Positions 1 to 8,368 of a stretch of DNA of 36,337 bases are shown in pieces. Within the stretch, counting starts at the first letter, position 1. The number at the start of each line of letters is the position of its first letter. Made by a program: the position numbers and the translations under genes. The notes under the pieces are model-generated. The model did no database searches, was not told the origin of the DNA, and saw nothing but the letters and a program-made list of their open reading frames with translations. The DNA is from Candidatus Caenarcanales bacterium (lineage in GTDB: Bacteria > Cyanobacteriota > Vampirovibrionia > LMEP-6097). The stretch spans positions 1 to 36,337 of the forward strand of contig JABSOS010000027.1 of NCBI GenBank assembly GCA_013216135.1. The letters run 5' to 3'.

Positions 1-98
1 TCACAACTCTATTAAGTCATGAATACTCGCTATTGGCCAGGCTTACACATGTATTAGCCCACTTTGCGGTTGCCCTGTGTTTGGGTTAAATTAGTGTT

Positions 99-1277
99 AT
101 GACATTTTATGTGTCTCTAGAGGCGGCTGTAAGGATTAAGAATCAAAAAAATAGAGCTAAATTTAAACTTAGTAAGAAGGGTAAAAAGAATTTTATACTA
201 AGTCCTAAAAACGGCAGAGTAATTATTGAAATTAAAGATGGAGAGATTATTCCAGCTGAGCTTACTATCACAGCAAAGAAATCTAGTGATGAAGTAATCA
301 CTGATTATCAAATATTAGCTCCGAAAAAACTTAGAAAGAAATTAAATATTGAAAACTATTCCAGTACTCTTTATTTATCTGATGATTTTATTTTTTCATT
401 CCAAGTTGCTATCCCTGTAGATGACTTAGATAAGTTTCCTTTTGTCTCTAGGCTAGAAGAAAATCAAGCACAGGGACAGAATTTCCTTTGTTATAACCAA
501 GATGATTCTACTGCTGCTAATAATTTTGATTTTTCAAGCCAAGCTTACACAAGGTTTTCAGTCAGCAAAGAATAGTAAGCATTTCACTGCTGATCAATTT
601 GATATTGCTGAGTTTAGAGATACTAGAATTGGTGGTGAAGAACCGCGTGCTCAATTCTTAGGCTCAAGTGATAATGCTATTGAAATAAGACCCCCTAGGC
701 AGATTCGAAAACCTTATGGCTATTTTAGAGAGGATAATACCTTCTTCGGTTCAGGCTTTATGACTAGTGATAATATTGAAAATAGAGTTCTTGCTGTTAA
801 TAATGATGTGATTTTTGAACACTTTGTAGACTCTTTTCCTCGTGGTAGTACGAATTTCTATAGCCCTGATGTTCTTAAACCAATAAGTGGCACTTCTGTT
901 AATCAGTCATTTGAAGAGACTTATGAAATGTTTGGGGCGCAGATAAGACAGTTTAAAGGTAGCCAGGTAGTGGATTTAGGAGAAAGCTTTAAGGATGTTC
1001 GACCGTGGATTTTAGGAGTAGGAACTTTTCAGGATGCAAATAATTTAGTAATTTTTGAAAATGTTTTTTCTAAATGTTCTACGGGCTTAAATAAGACTTG
1101 TGATGCTGACTTTATGACGATGACAAGTGAGCTAAATCAGTCTAATACAGGAGTTACGCGAAACTCCTGACAAATAAAGATGCAATGATGAAGTATCTTC
1201 CAGTTTCAGAAGCTATAAGAATGAAGATGTATCAGAATCCTGGAGAATATATGTATAATACGGGTGCATATAAGTAA
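99..1277 (+). pseudogene. Uncharacterised protein, broken by two apparent frameshifts
   Basis: I do not recognise this family. The first frame opens at an ATG (99) and runs to a stop at 573-575. From about 545 a second frame continues to a stop at 1168-1170, and from about 1155 a third frame continues to TAA at 1275-1277. Reading one frame into the next gives a continuous protein of about 390 residues with even composition, so this looks like one gene with two single-base indels near 545-560 and 1150-1165. It has no signal peptide or membrane segment. The first 60 residues are lysine-rich. The middle part has several acidic and aromatic stretches (for example PYGYFREDN and FFGSGF) but no catalytic motif I can name. 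It converges with the M3 peptidase gene, 25 bp away. It may be a working gene if the indels are sequencing errors. Confidence 0.6.
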
Positions 1278-1302
1278 AATACTTAAATGAACCTATAAAA
1301 CA

Positions 1303-3552
1303 TTACCTTAACCCAGCTCTCTCAAGCAATGGACTAGGGTCAAGCTTATCTCTTCCAGTGAAATTTTCAAATGCTTTTATAGGATCAATTGAGTCACCTA
1401 CGGCAAGTATTGTTTCTCGATATTTTTTACCAATATCTGGTTTTAATGTTGAGCCTCCACCTTTCATAAATTCACTAAAGGCGTCTGCTTCAAGTATTTC
1501 AGACCAGAGATAGCTGTAGTAGCCTGCTGAATACCCACTTGGGAAGATATGTTGGAAACTATTTGGCATGCTGCTATATGGAAATACTTTAGGTCCATTT
1601 CTTAGTTCATCAGCAACTTCTGTGAAAACCTCGATTGGGGTTTTATTACCATCATCTTTCTTTTGATTATAAATCAGCATATCTGGCTTCCCAAAACTAA
1701 TCTGACGCGTGATTTGAGTCGCAGCTCTAAAGTTTCTAACTTTATTTAGTTTCTCTACGAGTTCATCTGGGATTACTTTTCCTTTAGAATTTTTAGCAAA
1801 ACTTTGCAGTATATCTTTATCAAAAGCAAAATTCTCTAGTAATTGACTTGGTAGTTCGACAAAGTCTTTAGCTACATTCCTTCCAAACTGGCTTGCTAGT
1901 TCAGTTTCAGAAAGTAGTGAATGAAGTGCATGCCCGAATTCATGGAAAAGAGTGGTAACTTCTCTATGGCTTAATTGAGAAGTTTTGGCTTCACTAGGTT
2001 CATTAAAATTACAAGTTATATTCACAAGTGGTCTTTGATCGGTACCATCTGATTTTTTGTATCCTGGTCTGAGTAATATAGCCCAGGCACCTGCTCTTTT
2101 AGTTCCAGATCTTTCAAACGGATCAGTGAAGAAGGTGCCTAAGAATCTTTCAGTCTTATTATCATAGACTCTATAAGCTTCACCACCTTTATTAAGGTCT
2201 AAAACATCTAGCTCATTTGCTTTTTTAAAGTTAATATCGAAAAGTTTAGAAGTGCAATCAAGCATTCCTTGAAAAGTTTGATGATATTCAAAGTAAGGTC
2301 TAGTATCTTTATCATCTATGTCATAGTCTCGCTTTTGAAGTTTTTCTACAAGGTAACCTGAGTCCCATGGATAGACATTTGCTTCATCATTTTCTGTATT
2401 TTTATAATTAATCTCGTTTTGAAATTTTACAAGCTCTTTATATTCTCTTTCTGCTTGAGGTTTTGCTTTAGTTAGAATATCTTCATAGAGCTGTAAAACT
2501 TTTTCAGGTGTGCCAGCCATTCTTGCTTTTGTTGTAAGCTGGGCGTGGTTTTCAAAACCTACCAGCCTAGCTTTTTCTTGTCTAATTTCAAGGATTCTTT
2601 TTGTGATCTCAGTATTATCAAGCTCACTATTTTTTTCATTGTTATAAATATCAAGTAAGCCTCTTGAAGCTTCAGGACCACAGATATTAAAACCAAGCTG
2701 TGTTAATTCTTTCCTTAACTTAGCATCATCTAACCTTGCTCTAATGCTTGGGTAGACGGCATAGTCTCCTGAAAGTATAAAAGATCCTTCTGGAATTCTT
2801 TTTAAAGCTTCAGCTTGAGCTGCTTCCGCTTTGCCTTTAAAATTATCACTTGGGTCATCACTTTCTAGTTTCTCAGCTAGTTGCTTGCGTAGACTATCTG
2901 CACTACTTTTGAGCATTTTTTTATCTTCATCTGTTAAGCCTTTCAGTTTATCCTCTTCATCTGCTTTGATTAAGATATCCATTCTAGAATCAGTGCAATT
3001 GTTGTTATACTGTGTGTTTAATGAAGCTAGTTCTTTATTTAATTCGTTGAACTTAGCTTTATCTTCTTTATTAAGTAAGGCGCCTGAAACTTTTAAACCA
3101 TACTCTACATCTTCTATATATCTAGCTCTGTGAGCTTTCTGGGATTTTGCATCTGATGTTTTAAGGTATCTTTGAATTAATTCTGCTATTTGATCATCAT
3201 TTGCTAGATAACTATGATAATCAGAAACAAAGTCATTGACTTCTTTTTCGATAGCTCGAAACTCTTTAGTGTTGTTTACGGACTTTAAACGATAATAGAC
3301 GCTAGTAGCCTTATCAAAAATCAACTCAGCATCTTCAAGAGCGATAAGAGTGTTTTCAAAGTTCATATGCTTGTTATCATCTTCTGGATGATTATCTAAT
3401 AGCTTAAGGATTTTATCGATTTCAATTTGAGTTCTTTTTTTTGCCTCAATAATACCAGGCATTACATGCTCTACTTTTACTTTGCTGTATTCAGGCATTT
3501 CATCATAATCTAATAAGGGGTTTTCTAAAGTCGAACTTTGATTAGTGGACAT
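1303..3552 (-). CDS. prlC: M3 family oligopeptidase (oligopeptidase A-like)
   Basis: This is a zinc metallopeptidase of family M3, which cleaves short peptides (about 5-20 residues) in the cytoplasm and helps recycle peptides released by proteases and signal-peptide breakdown. The signature HEFGH lies at residues 537-541 and supplies two zinc-binding histidines and the catalytic glutamate. The third ligand is probably the glutamate of DFVELPSQ about 25 residues later (E566). The N-terminal two-thirds is the usual helical channel domain. At 749 residues it is somewhat longer than typical OpdA (about 680). No signal peptide is present. It starts at ATG 3552 and has no operon partner. The highly structured stretch 3591-3737 lies just upstream in the same orientation and could be its 5' leader. 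The family assignment is secure. The gene symbol is by similarity, and dipeptidyl carboxypeptidase (Dcp) is the alternative within the family. Confidence 0.92.
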   Translation of the reverse strand: MSTNQSSTLENPLLDYDEMPEYSKVKVEHVMPGIIEAKKRTQIEIDKILKLLDNHPEDDNKHMNFENTLIALEDAELIFDKATSVYYRLKSVNNTKEFRAIEKEVNDFVSDYHSYLANDDQIAELIQRYLKTSDAKSQKAHRARYIEDVEYGLKVSGALLNKEDKAKFNELNKELASLNTQYNNNCTDSRMDILIKADEEDKLKGLTDEDKKMLKSSADSLRKQLAEKLESDDPSDNFKGKAEAAQAEALKRIPEGSFILSGDYAVYPSIRARLDDAKLRKELTQLGFNICGPEASRGLLDIYNNEKNSELDNTEITKRILEIRQEKARLVGFENHAQLTTKARMAGTPEKVLQLYEDILTKAKPQAEREYKELVKFQNEINYKNTENDEANVYPWDSGYLVEKLQKRDYDIDDKDTRPYFEYHQTFQGMLDCTSKLFDINFKKANELDVLDLNKGGEAYRVYDNKTERFLGTFFTDPFERSGTKRAGAWAILLRPGYKKSDGTDQRPLVNITCNFNEPSEAKTSQLSHREVTTLFHEFGHALHSLLSETELASQFGRNVAKDFVELPSQLLENFAFDKDILQSFAKNSKGKVIPDELVEKLNKVRNFRAATQITRQISFGKPDMLIYNQKKDDGNKTPIEVFTEVADELRNGPKVFPYSSMPNSFQHIFPSGYSAGYYSYLWSEILEADAFSEFMKGGGSTLKPDIGKKYRETILAVGDSIDPIKAFENFTGRDKLDPSPLLERAGLR

Positions 3553-3590
3553 AGATTAAATTATATCTTTAATTTTAAAACTAATAAAAG

Positions 3591-3737
3591 GTGGCATCGA
3601 GATTTGCTATACCCGTAGCGAAACTGACGGGGTATTACGCAAATCTGGAGAAACACTTTGTGTTTCTGAGCCTTCACAATCAGCGAGTGAAAGCTCTACG
3701 AGCTCTCCCTCCCAAATAGCTCAGGCTACGATGCCAC
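3591..3737 (-). other. 147-nt branched palindromic element (possible structured leader RNA or palindromic repeat)
   Basis: Nested inverted repeats close the whole stretch into a multi-branched fold. The outer stem is GTGGCATCG at 3591-3599 with its complement at 3729-3737. A second helix is CTGAGC 3666-3671 with GCTCAG 3719-3724. Four hairpins lie inside: AGATTTGC 3600-3607/3639-3646 with an inner TACCCGT/ACGGGTA pairing; AGAAACA 3649-3655/3661-3667; TTCAC 3673-3677/3687-3691; and AGCTC 3692-3696/3700-3704. The helix at 3666-3671 overlaps one hairpin by two bases, so the two compete there. The element lies between the terminator of the spondin gene and the start of the M3 peptidase, both on the minus strand. 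I match it to no known RNA family. A palindromic repeat or MITE that folds as DNA is equally possible. Confidence 0.55.
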
Positions 3738-3763
3738 TTTTGTTACTCGTTCGTCCTATTCAT

Positions 3764-3784
3764 CTCCTTAGCAGAGCTAAGGAG
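3764..3784. repeat. Perfect 9-bp hairpin with 3-nt loop
   Basis: CTCCTTAGC at 3764-3772 pairs perfectly with GCTAAGGAG at 3776-3784. It sits between the spondin terminator and the branched palindromic element and is not followed by a clear T-run. Its role is unknown. Confidence 0.5.
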
Positions 3785-3801
3785 TATTTCGAACTCATAA
3801 T

Positions 3802-3826
3802 AAAAAGGACAGGTTCAACCTGCCCT
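3802..3826 (-). terminator. Intrinsic terminator of the spondin-domain gene
   Basis: On the minus strand a GC-rich hairpin (arms about 3807-3815 and 3818-3826, GGCAGGTT with AACCTGTCC) is followed directly by five Ts at 3802-3806. It lies about 33 bp after the stop codon of the spondin-domain gene, as expected for a Rho-independent terminator. Confidence 0.7.
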
Positions 3827-3858
3827 TCTCTCTGCTCAAGAAATATTTTTAGTAGATT

Positions 3859-4536
3859 TTATCTAACTCTTGTAATTTCTACTTTAGCTACAGGACCTCT
3901 CCAATCTCTAGTAGCTTCTGTTAAGTCTCCCACTCCATGTATTCCATTATGAATATGGATGAAACCTACATCTGTTCCAGTTGGTTCTGGAGTTGTGTTA
4001 TTAGTAGTACACTCCGTGAAGCCTGGTCCAGGTATAGATGAACATAATTCATCATTAACTTCTGTACCAGCATCGTATGCATTTAGGTAGACTGTTGCTG
4101 TATTACCTAAACCTCTTGGAGCTGGATAGTTATTAAGACCTATAAATGCATCATTCGTAGGGATTAGCATCGCTGCTAAATTAATATATCTAGCTCTTCT
4201 TGGAGCATTTACGGTAACAGTACTACTTGAACCAGCTGCTAAAAGACCTTCACTAGTTTGAACATCTATAATGCCTGCTTCAGCTTCTAAAAGTGTTTGA
4301 AGGCTACTTGTGTCTCCACCTTCAGCTACAGCTTCTATTTCAGAGCTAGCTGCTTCACCGGCGCCGAAGATATTTATCATTCTTCCTTGGCTGCTGACTA
4401 TTATAGGGGTAAAGCTTTGACTTTGAGTAAGATTTGTGACTTTAACTTCAAATGAAGCTGCTGATACAGAACTGACACTTAGAACTGCAAGTGCTATTAA
4501 AAAGCATAAGTTTATATAGGGATTTGTTTTTTTCAT
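3859..4536 (-). CDS. Secreted spondin-domain protein
   Basis: A 225-residue protein with a clear signal peptide: basic MKK, a hydrophobic stretch, and a probable cleavage site after VSA (about residue 26). The mature part begins FEVKVTNLTQSQSFTPI, which is the typical opening of bacterial spondin_N-domain proteins, where the domain is a beta sandwich found in secreted or periplasmic proteins of unknown role. Further family-like features are the TVTV strand with a run of small residues, the NNYPAPRG loop, and a C-terminal HIHNGIHGVGDL region followed by RDWRGPVAKVEITR. Two cysteines near residues 168 and 178 could form a disulphide. It is transcribed divergently from the LysR-type gene, 127 bp away, which suggests that regulator may control it. 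A good terminator follows. The domain call is firm, but its function is unknown. Confidence 0.85.
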   Translation of the reverse strand: MKKTNPYINLCFLIALAVLSVSSVSAASFEVKVTNLTQSQSFTPIIVSSQGRMINIFGAGEAASSEIEAVAEGGDTSSLQTLLEAEAGIIDVQTSEGLLAAGSSSTVTVNAPRRARYINLAAMLIPTNDAFIGLNNYPAPRGLGNTATVYLNAYDAGTEVNDELCSSIPGPGFTECTTNNTTPEPTGTDVGFIHIHNGIHGVGDLTEATRDWRGPVAKVEITRVR

Positions 4537-4632
4537 GGTTTATTGCTCTCCTTTTCAACAATGATCTTGGTATATACTTTATATACGATAAATTACTTAA
4601 CTTAATTGCATAGTAAGTATTTATCTGACATC

Positions 4633-4652
4633 ATGTTCGGTAAAGCGAACAT
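4633..4652. promoter_or_regulatory. Inverted repeat just upstream of the LysR-type gene
   Basis: ATGTTCG at 4633-4639 and CGAACAT at 4646-4652 form a perfect 7-bp inverted repeat with a 6-nt spacer. It ends 11 nt before the LysR ATG, in the divergent promoter region shared with the spondin gene. It could be an autoregulatory operator or a short hairpin leader (four Ts follow). This is inference from position only. Confidence 0.4.
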
Positions 4653-4663
4653 TTTATCTCCCT

Positions 4664-5541
4664 ATGAGTTTTGATTTAAAAGATTTAGAAGCTATAAGAA
4701 GTATCAATGAATTCGGCAGTATCAATTCTGCTGCTGAGAAGATCTATCTTTCAAAATCGGCTTTAAGTGAGCGTATCAAAAAACTAGAAGCAAGATTAGG
4801 CTTTGAAATTTTAATTAGGGAAGGTTATAAAGTAAAACTCACTAGACAAGCTAAGTTTTTACTTGCTCATTCAGATCAGGTGCTTTGCGCTCACAGTGAG
4901 CTTGTAAGTAAGGCTAAATTAATCAAAGATAATGTAGAAGCATTTTTCAAAATAGGAGTTTCGATAATATTTCCTACTGCTGTATCGATGAAATTGTTTA
5001 AAGCTCTCACCCAAGAGTTTCCTGACACTGAGTTTAATTTTTTTCGAGAGGTTTTAAGTGGTGAAGAGATGCTTAAAAAGAAGGTTATAGATATATCTAT
5101 CTCAGAAACTATCAAAGATGATGCTAACCTCGATTTCAAAAAAGTATCTTCGTGTGATATGGTTCTTCTTATTTCTTCTGAGCATAAATTTTTAAGTTGC
5201 CTAAAAAAGATCAGAACTTAGAAAATCTAAAACGTTTTCCTCAAGTGGTTATTAAGAGTACTTTTAAGGAGAATTCGAATATCGGCTGTGTTTATGACGA
5301 TTCTTCTAAAATTACTGTCTGTGATGATTTAACTAAAAGAGGTTTAATCCTTAATGGTACTGCTTGGGCAAGACTGCCTAGGTCAGAAGTGAATGAGTAT
5401 CTATCATCTGGAAGATTAGTTTCGCTGGAACATGTTGAGAAGACGAAAACTGTGGATATTCATGTAGCTAAAAGAAAGTCACATAGTGAAAGTAAAATTG
5501 TTGAGTTTATTTGGGAGTTTTTTGAGACTGTTGTTGAATAG
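4664..5541 (+). pseudogene. LysR-type transcriptional regulator, single frameshift
   Basis: The N-terminal 60 residues form the LysR winged helix-turn-helix (LEAIRSINEFGSINSAAEK, then SKSALSERIKKLEARLG), followed by a type-2 periplasmic-binding-like co-inducer domain. The reading frame stops at 5221 after about 185 residues, but a second frame from about 5197 to 5541 supplies the missing second half (GLILNGTAWARLP, SGRLVSLEHV, both typical of the LysR effector domain). Joined, the product is about 292 residues, the normal family length. The frame change is resolved by adding one T in AAGTTG near 5195-5198, giving KFLSLPKK. It is divergent from the secreted spondin gene, a typical arrangement for a LysR target, so it may regulate that gene and itself. 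It could be a true pseudogene or a one-base sequencing error. Confidence 0.82.
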
Positions 5542-5581
5542 GGCTAAAAATGATGTTTATAAAAGTATTAATAAATAGGTC

Positions 5582-5611
5582 TTGACGTTGGACTCGTTCA
5601 GGTTGTATTAT
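5582..5611 (+). promoter_or_regulatory. Sigma-70-type promoter of the 840-residue protein gene
   Basis: TTGACG at 5582-5587 and TATTAT at 5606-5611 are separated by 18 bp. The predicted start near 5618 leaves only about a 10-nt leader before ATG 5628, with a weak GAAGG ribosome site. Confidence 0.65.
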
Positions 5612-5627
5612 CTTGAAGGTTTGAGTC

Positions 5628-8150
5628 ATGAAACCATTAGAACTATTTAAAGAAAAATATCAACAAGTAAAAAATAATTTTGCAGGTGCAAGGTATAAAG
5701 CTGAATCTTTTGCTGATTTATTATCAAAACCTAAGCCTCTAAAAACCATAAAAGAAATTAGTGATAGAACTAGTTATCACATTTCACAAATCAGAAGATT
5801 ATTACCAACTGTAAATGGTTTGAGCAAAACAAATCTGCATGAAAATGCCTTTGTAGCTTTACACACAATGAGAGTAATGATGGAGCAGCTTCCTAAAGAT
5901 CCGATTAGAGATAAATTGAATGAATCTCTGGAGCGTTGTCTTAGATACCACCAAAGTGAAGCTAATAACTTGAGAGAACAAGAGCTAGGTTTCCCATCTC
6001 AAGATGATAAAAGTACTAGAGAAAGAATTGATGGGCTTAAATCTAGTTTAGTTGAAATTGTAAAGAATCCAAATATTTTATTAGAGAATAGAAGTGAAAA
6101 AAAACAGGCTGTGTTGAATGTAATTGATAAAGCAGTAGGGTTTTTACCTGAAAGTCCGTTAAAAAGATCCTTGGTAAATAATATTGATCAATATACAAAA
6201 CTTACTTATAGTTCAGAGAATCATCAGATTGATTTAATTAGCTCAGATTCTGAAAATCAAATTTCCTGGAGTGATTTTAATACACCACTATCTTCAGTAG
6301 CAACGGAGATTAATGGGGAAAATCATATCGTTACAGCTGTATTTAAAAATGATGGAAATTTATATATAAGTAATTCTGATAATCAAACTATTGCTACGCA
6401 ATATCCTTTAGGAAGAGTCGAGGAGCTAGTCGCTGATCCTAATGAAAAAGGACAAATTTATCTAACCTCAATTCATCCAGAAAGTGGTAATGCTTATTTG
6501 TCTAAGTATGATTTAAATCAGGCGAAGATTTTATGGAGAACAAGGTTATCTGAACCTGATCAAAAAGCTTTTACTGATATTGCCTTTAGCCACAAAGATA
6601 AGCAAATAGTTTTACATAACGATCTAAAGAAAAGACTAGAATTTTATGATGCTAAAAATGGTCAACTAGTTAAAAATCTTAGACACATTAAATCGTCAGG
6701 TTTGCATCAAACAAGATTAAGTGTCAACAAGGATGGAACCGTTAATAGTTCAGAAGAAGCATTAAGATTTTTTGTTAATTTACCTAATACTTTTAGGATA
6801 ATGTCTCCTGAAGGGGAGCTAATAGAATCACAAGATTTTTTTGATGTGAATAAAACGGATATTAATATTATTGATCACCAAACTGATAGTAAAGGGAATT
6901 TTTATGTATTGGCTAAGCTCGGTGAAAACCATCTAGTGATGCAAAGAGATAGCGAGAACAACTCGAATTTTCAACTTTTAAACCCTGAGATTAACCGTCC
7001 TTTTCATTTATCTATAGACGAAGCTAATGAGCGCTTTCTTATTTCTGCCCATGTTAAACAAGGTAAAGGGGAGATTTCTAAAATTGAAAGTTATCCTATT
7101 ACTCCACTTACAATTCAAGGTGAAAGTAGTTCAAATAAGGATATTAAAGCAATAGAAGCTAAGATGAAGATTAATGAGAAATCTCCGAATGATTCTTCTT
7201 CTAAGCTTATGGAGGTTTTAGCAAAGTTGAATGCTAATAAAACAGAGAATTCAAGACGTTTTGAAATTTTAGATCAAACAGATTCAAGTAAGGATCCAGA
7301 TGTTATTCTTCTTCAAGATAGACATAATTTTGTGGATGAAAATGGAGTGGGTAGGAATTTTGATAAGACTGTTTCAGATTTACAGTTAGAGTTATTAGAG
7401 GCTTTATATAATGAAAATTTACTCGAGGCGATTATACCTGAAGGTCCAAAATCAGTTTCAATGAATAAACTAAGAAGTTCTGACCCTACAGATTTCATGT
7501 CAATAGAATTGATGAAACTTAAACACCCAGGGCTTGATGTCAAGATAGTGGAAAAAGATTTGAAAACTCATTTTTTGCACACTTATACTAGCATGCTCAA
7601 ATATATAATGGTTTTCACTAATCCAGATTTGATTGAAGAGCGTTTTAGAAATGACCCCGATAATAATGCTGATGAGTTTATTCGGAATTCTAACATTGGA
7701 TTTCATGGTGAGATCAATCATTTGATAAAACTATTGTCTGATGACGAATATAATAATGTTATTGCTAGTGATATAGCTGAAGAATCGTTTGAAGAAGCTT
7801 TAATGAATTACTTTCCAGATCAAGAGATAAAATTAATAGACTTAAGAGCTTTGGACGGTATGTATCCTCATATAAAAAACTTTAATAAGCCTATTTATTT
7901 TCCTATTGAAATAAAATATCCTAACCTTACTGTATCTAAGCTACTTGATAAAACTGGAGAGCTTTATAATCAAGAAGAGACCTTTCATAACGAAAGAGAT
8001 AAAGATATAACTAAAAATACAGTGGAACTATCTTCACAGAAAACTCCTGGAAAGATGCTTGGGATGGTAATAGGGGACAAGCATTTAAAAAGCTTAAAAA
8101 ATAAAATGGAAGCAGAGGGGCTTAGAGTTGCTGTTGTTGGTGAACCTTAA
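5628..8150 (+). CDS. Large protein with propeller-like middle and TraB/Tiki-like C-terminal domain
   Basis: The 840-residue product has no signal peptide. Residues 1-200 are charged and mostly helical. Residues about 210-500 read as successive short beta strands with repeated patterns of the kind 'NLYISN', 'GQIYLTS', 'GNFYVLAK', suggesting a beta-propeller. The C-terminal part, about 560-840, resembles the TraB/PrgY/Tiki/ChaN superfamily in layout: it opens with a strand and histidine (VILLQDRHNF), has a glutamate after a strand (IIPEGP), a late ERDKDITKNT segment, and closes with GMVIGDKHLKSLKNKMEAEG, like the conserved G-x-x-H near the end of that fold. Members include proteins of peptide-signal shutdown and putative metalloproteases. 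The canonical GExH motif is replaced by QDRH, so activity is uncertain. It is monocistronic, with its own promoter. The superfamily call is inference from motif order. Confidence 0.6.
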   Translation: MKPLELFKEKYQQVKNNFAGARYKAESFADLLSKPKPLKTIKEISDRTSYHISQIRRLLPTVNGLSKTNLHENAFVALHTMRVMMEQLPKDPIRDKLNESLERCLRYHQSEANNLREQELGFPSQDDKSTRERIDGLKSSLVEIVKNPNILLENRSEKKQAVLNVIDKAVGFLPESPLKRSLVNNIDQYTKLTYSSENHQIDLISSDSENQISWSDFNTPLSSVATEINGENHIVTAVFKNDGNLYISNSDNQTIATQYPLGRVEELVADPNEKGQIYLTSIHPESGNAYLSKYDLNQAKILWRTRLSEPDQKAFTDIAFSHKDKQIVLHNDLKKRLEFYDAKNGQLVKNLRHIKSSGLHQTRLSVNKDGTVNSSEEALRFFVNLPNTFRIMSPEGELIESQDFFDVNKTDINIIDHQTDSKGNFYVLAKLGENHLVMQRDSENNSNFQLLNPEINRPFHLSIDEANERFLISAHVKQGKGEISKIESYPITPLTIQGESSSNKDIKAIEAKMKINEKSPNDSSSKLMEVLAKLNANKTENSRRFEILDQTDSSKDPDVILLQDRHNFVDENGVGRNFDKTVSDLQLELLEALYNENLLEAIIPEGPKSVSMNKLRSSDPTDFMSIELMKLKHPGLDVKIVEKDLKTHFLHTYTSMLKYIMVFTNPDLIEERFRNDPDNNADEFIRNSNIGFHGEINHLIKLLSDDEYNNVIASDIAEESFEEALMNYFPDQEIKLIDLRALDGMYPHIKNFNKPIYFPIEIKYPNLTVSKLLDKTGELYNQEETFHNERDKDITKNTVELSSQKTPGKMLGMVIGDKHLKSLKNKMEAEGLRVAVVGEP

Positions 8151-8188
8151 TTTATCTTAGTAGGTGTCAACAAATAGTTAAGAGTTAT

Positions 8189-8228
8189 ACCATTTTTATG
8201 TGGTGGTTTAATTTGGTATAAAAATGGT
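8189..8228. repeat. 11-bp perfect inverted repeat downstream of the 840-residue protein gene
   Basis: ACCATTTTTAT at 8189-8199 is the exact complement of ATAAAAATGGT at 8218-8228, with an 18-nt GT-rich spacer. It may act as a weak terminator for the upstream gene or as an operator for the KAP gene at 8369. The rest of 8151-8368 shows nothing else I can name. Confidence 0.45.
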
Positions 8229-8368
8229 GGTTAGCAACTTAATGAAGTTTACGACCTTGTTGTACACTTAGCTGAAGAAGGACTCTTGAGACTGGGGTGA
8301 GTTCAGATCTAAGGTGCTTTCTTGAATTTATAGTATCTACATAAATCATATAGACTAAAATACTTATT

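Noticed and set aside
20..40. AATACTCGCT near the window start matches part of the attachment repeat
   Set aside because: Only 10 bp match, with nothing of the repeat on either side; a chance match is likely.
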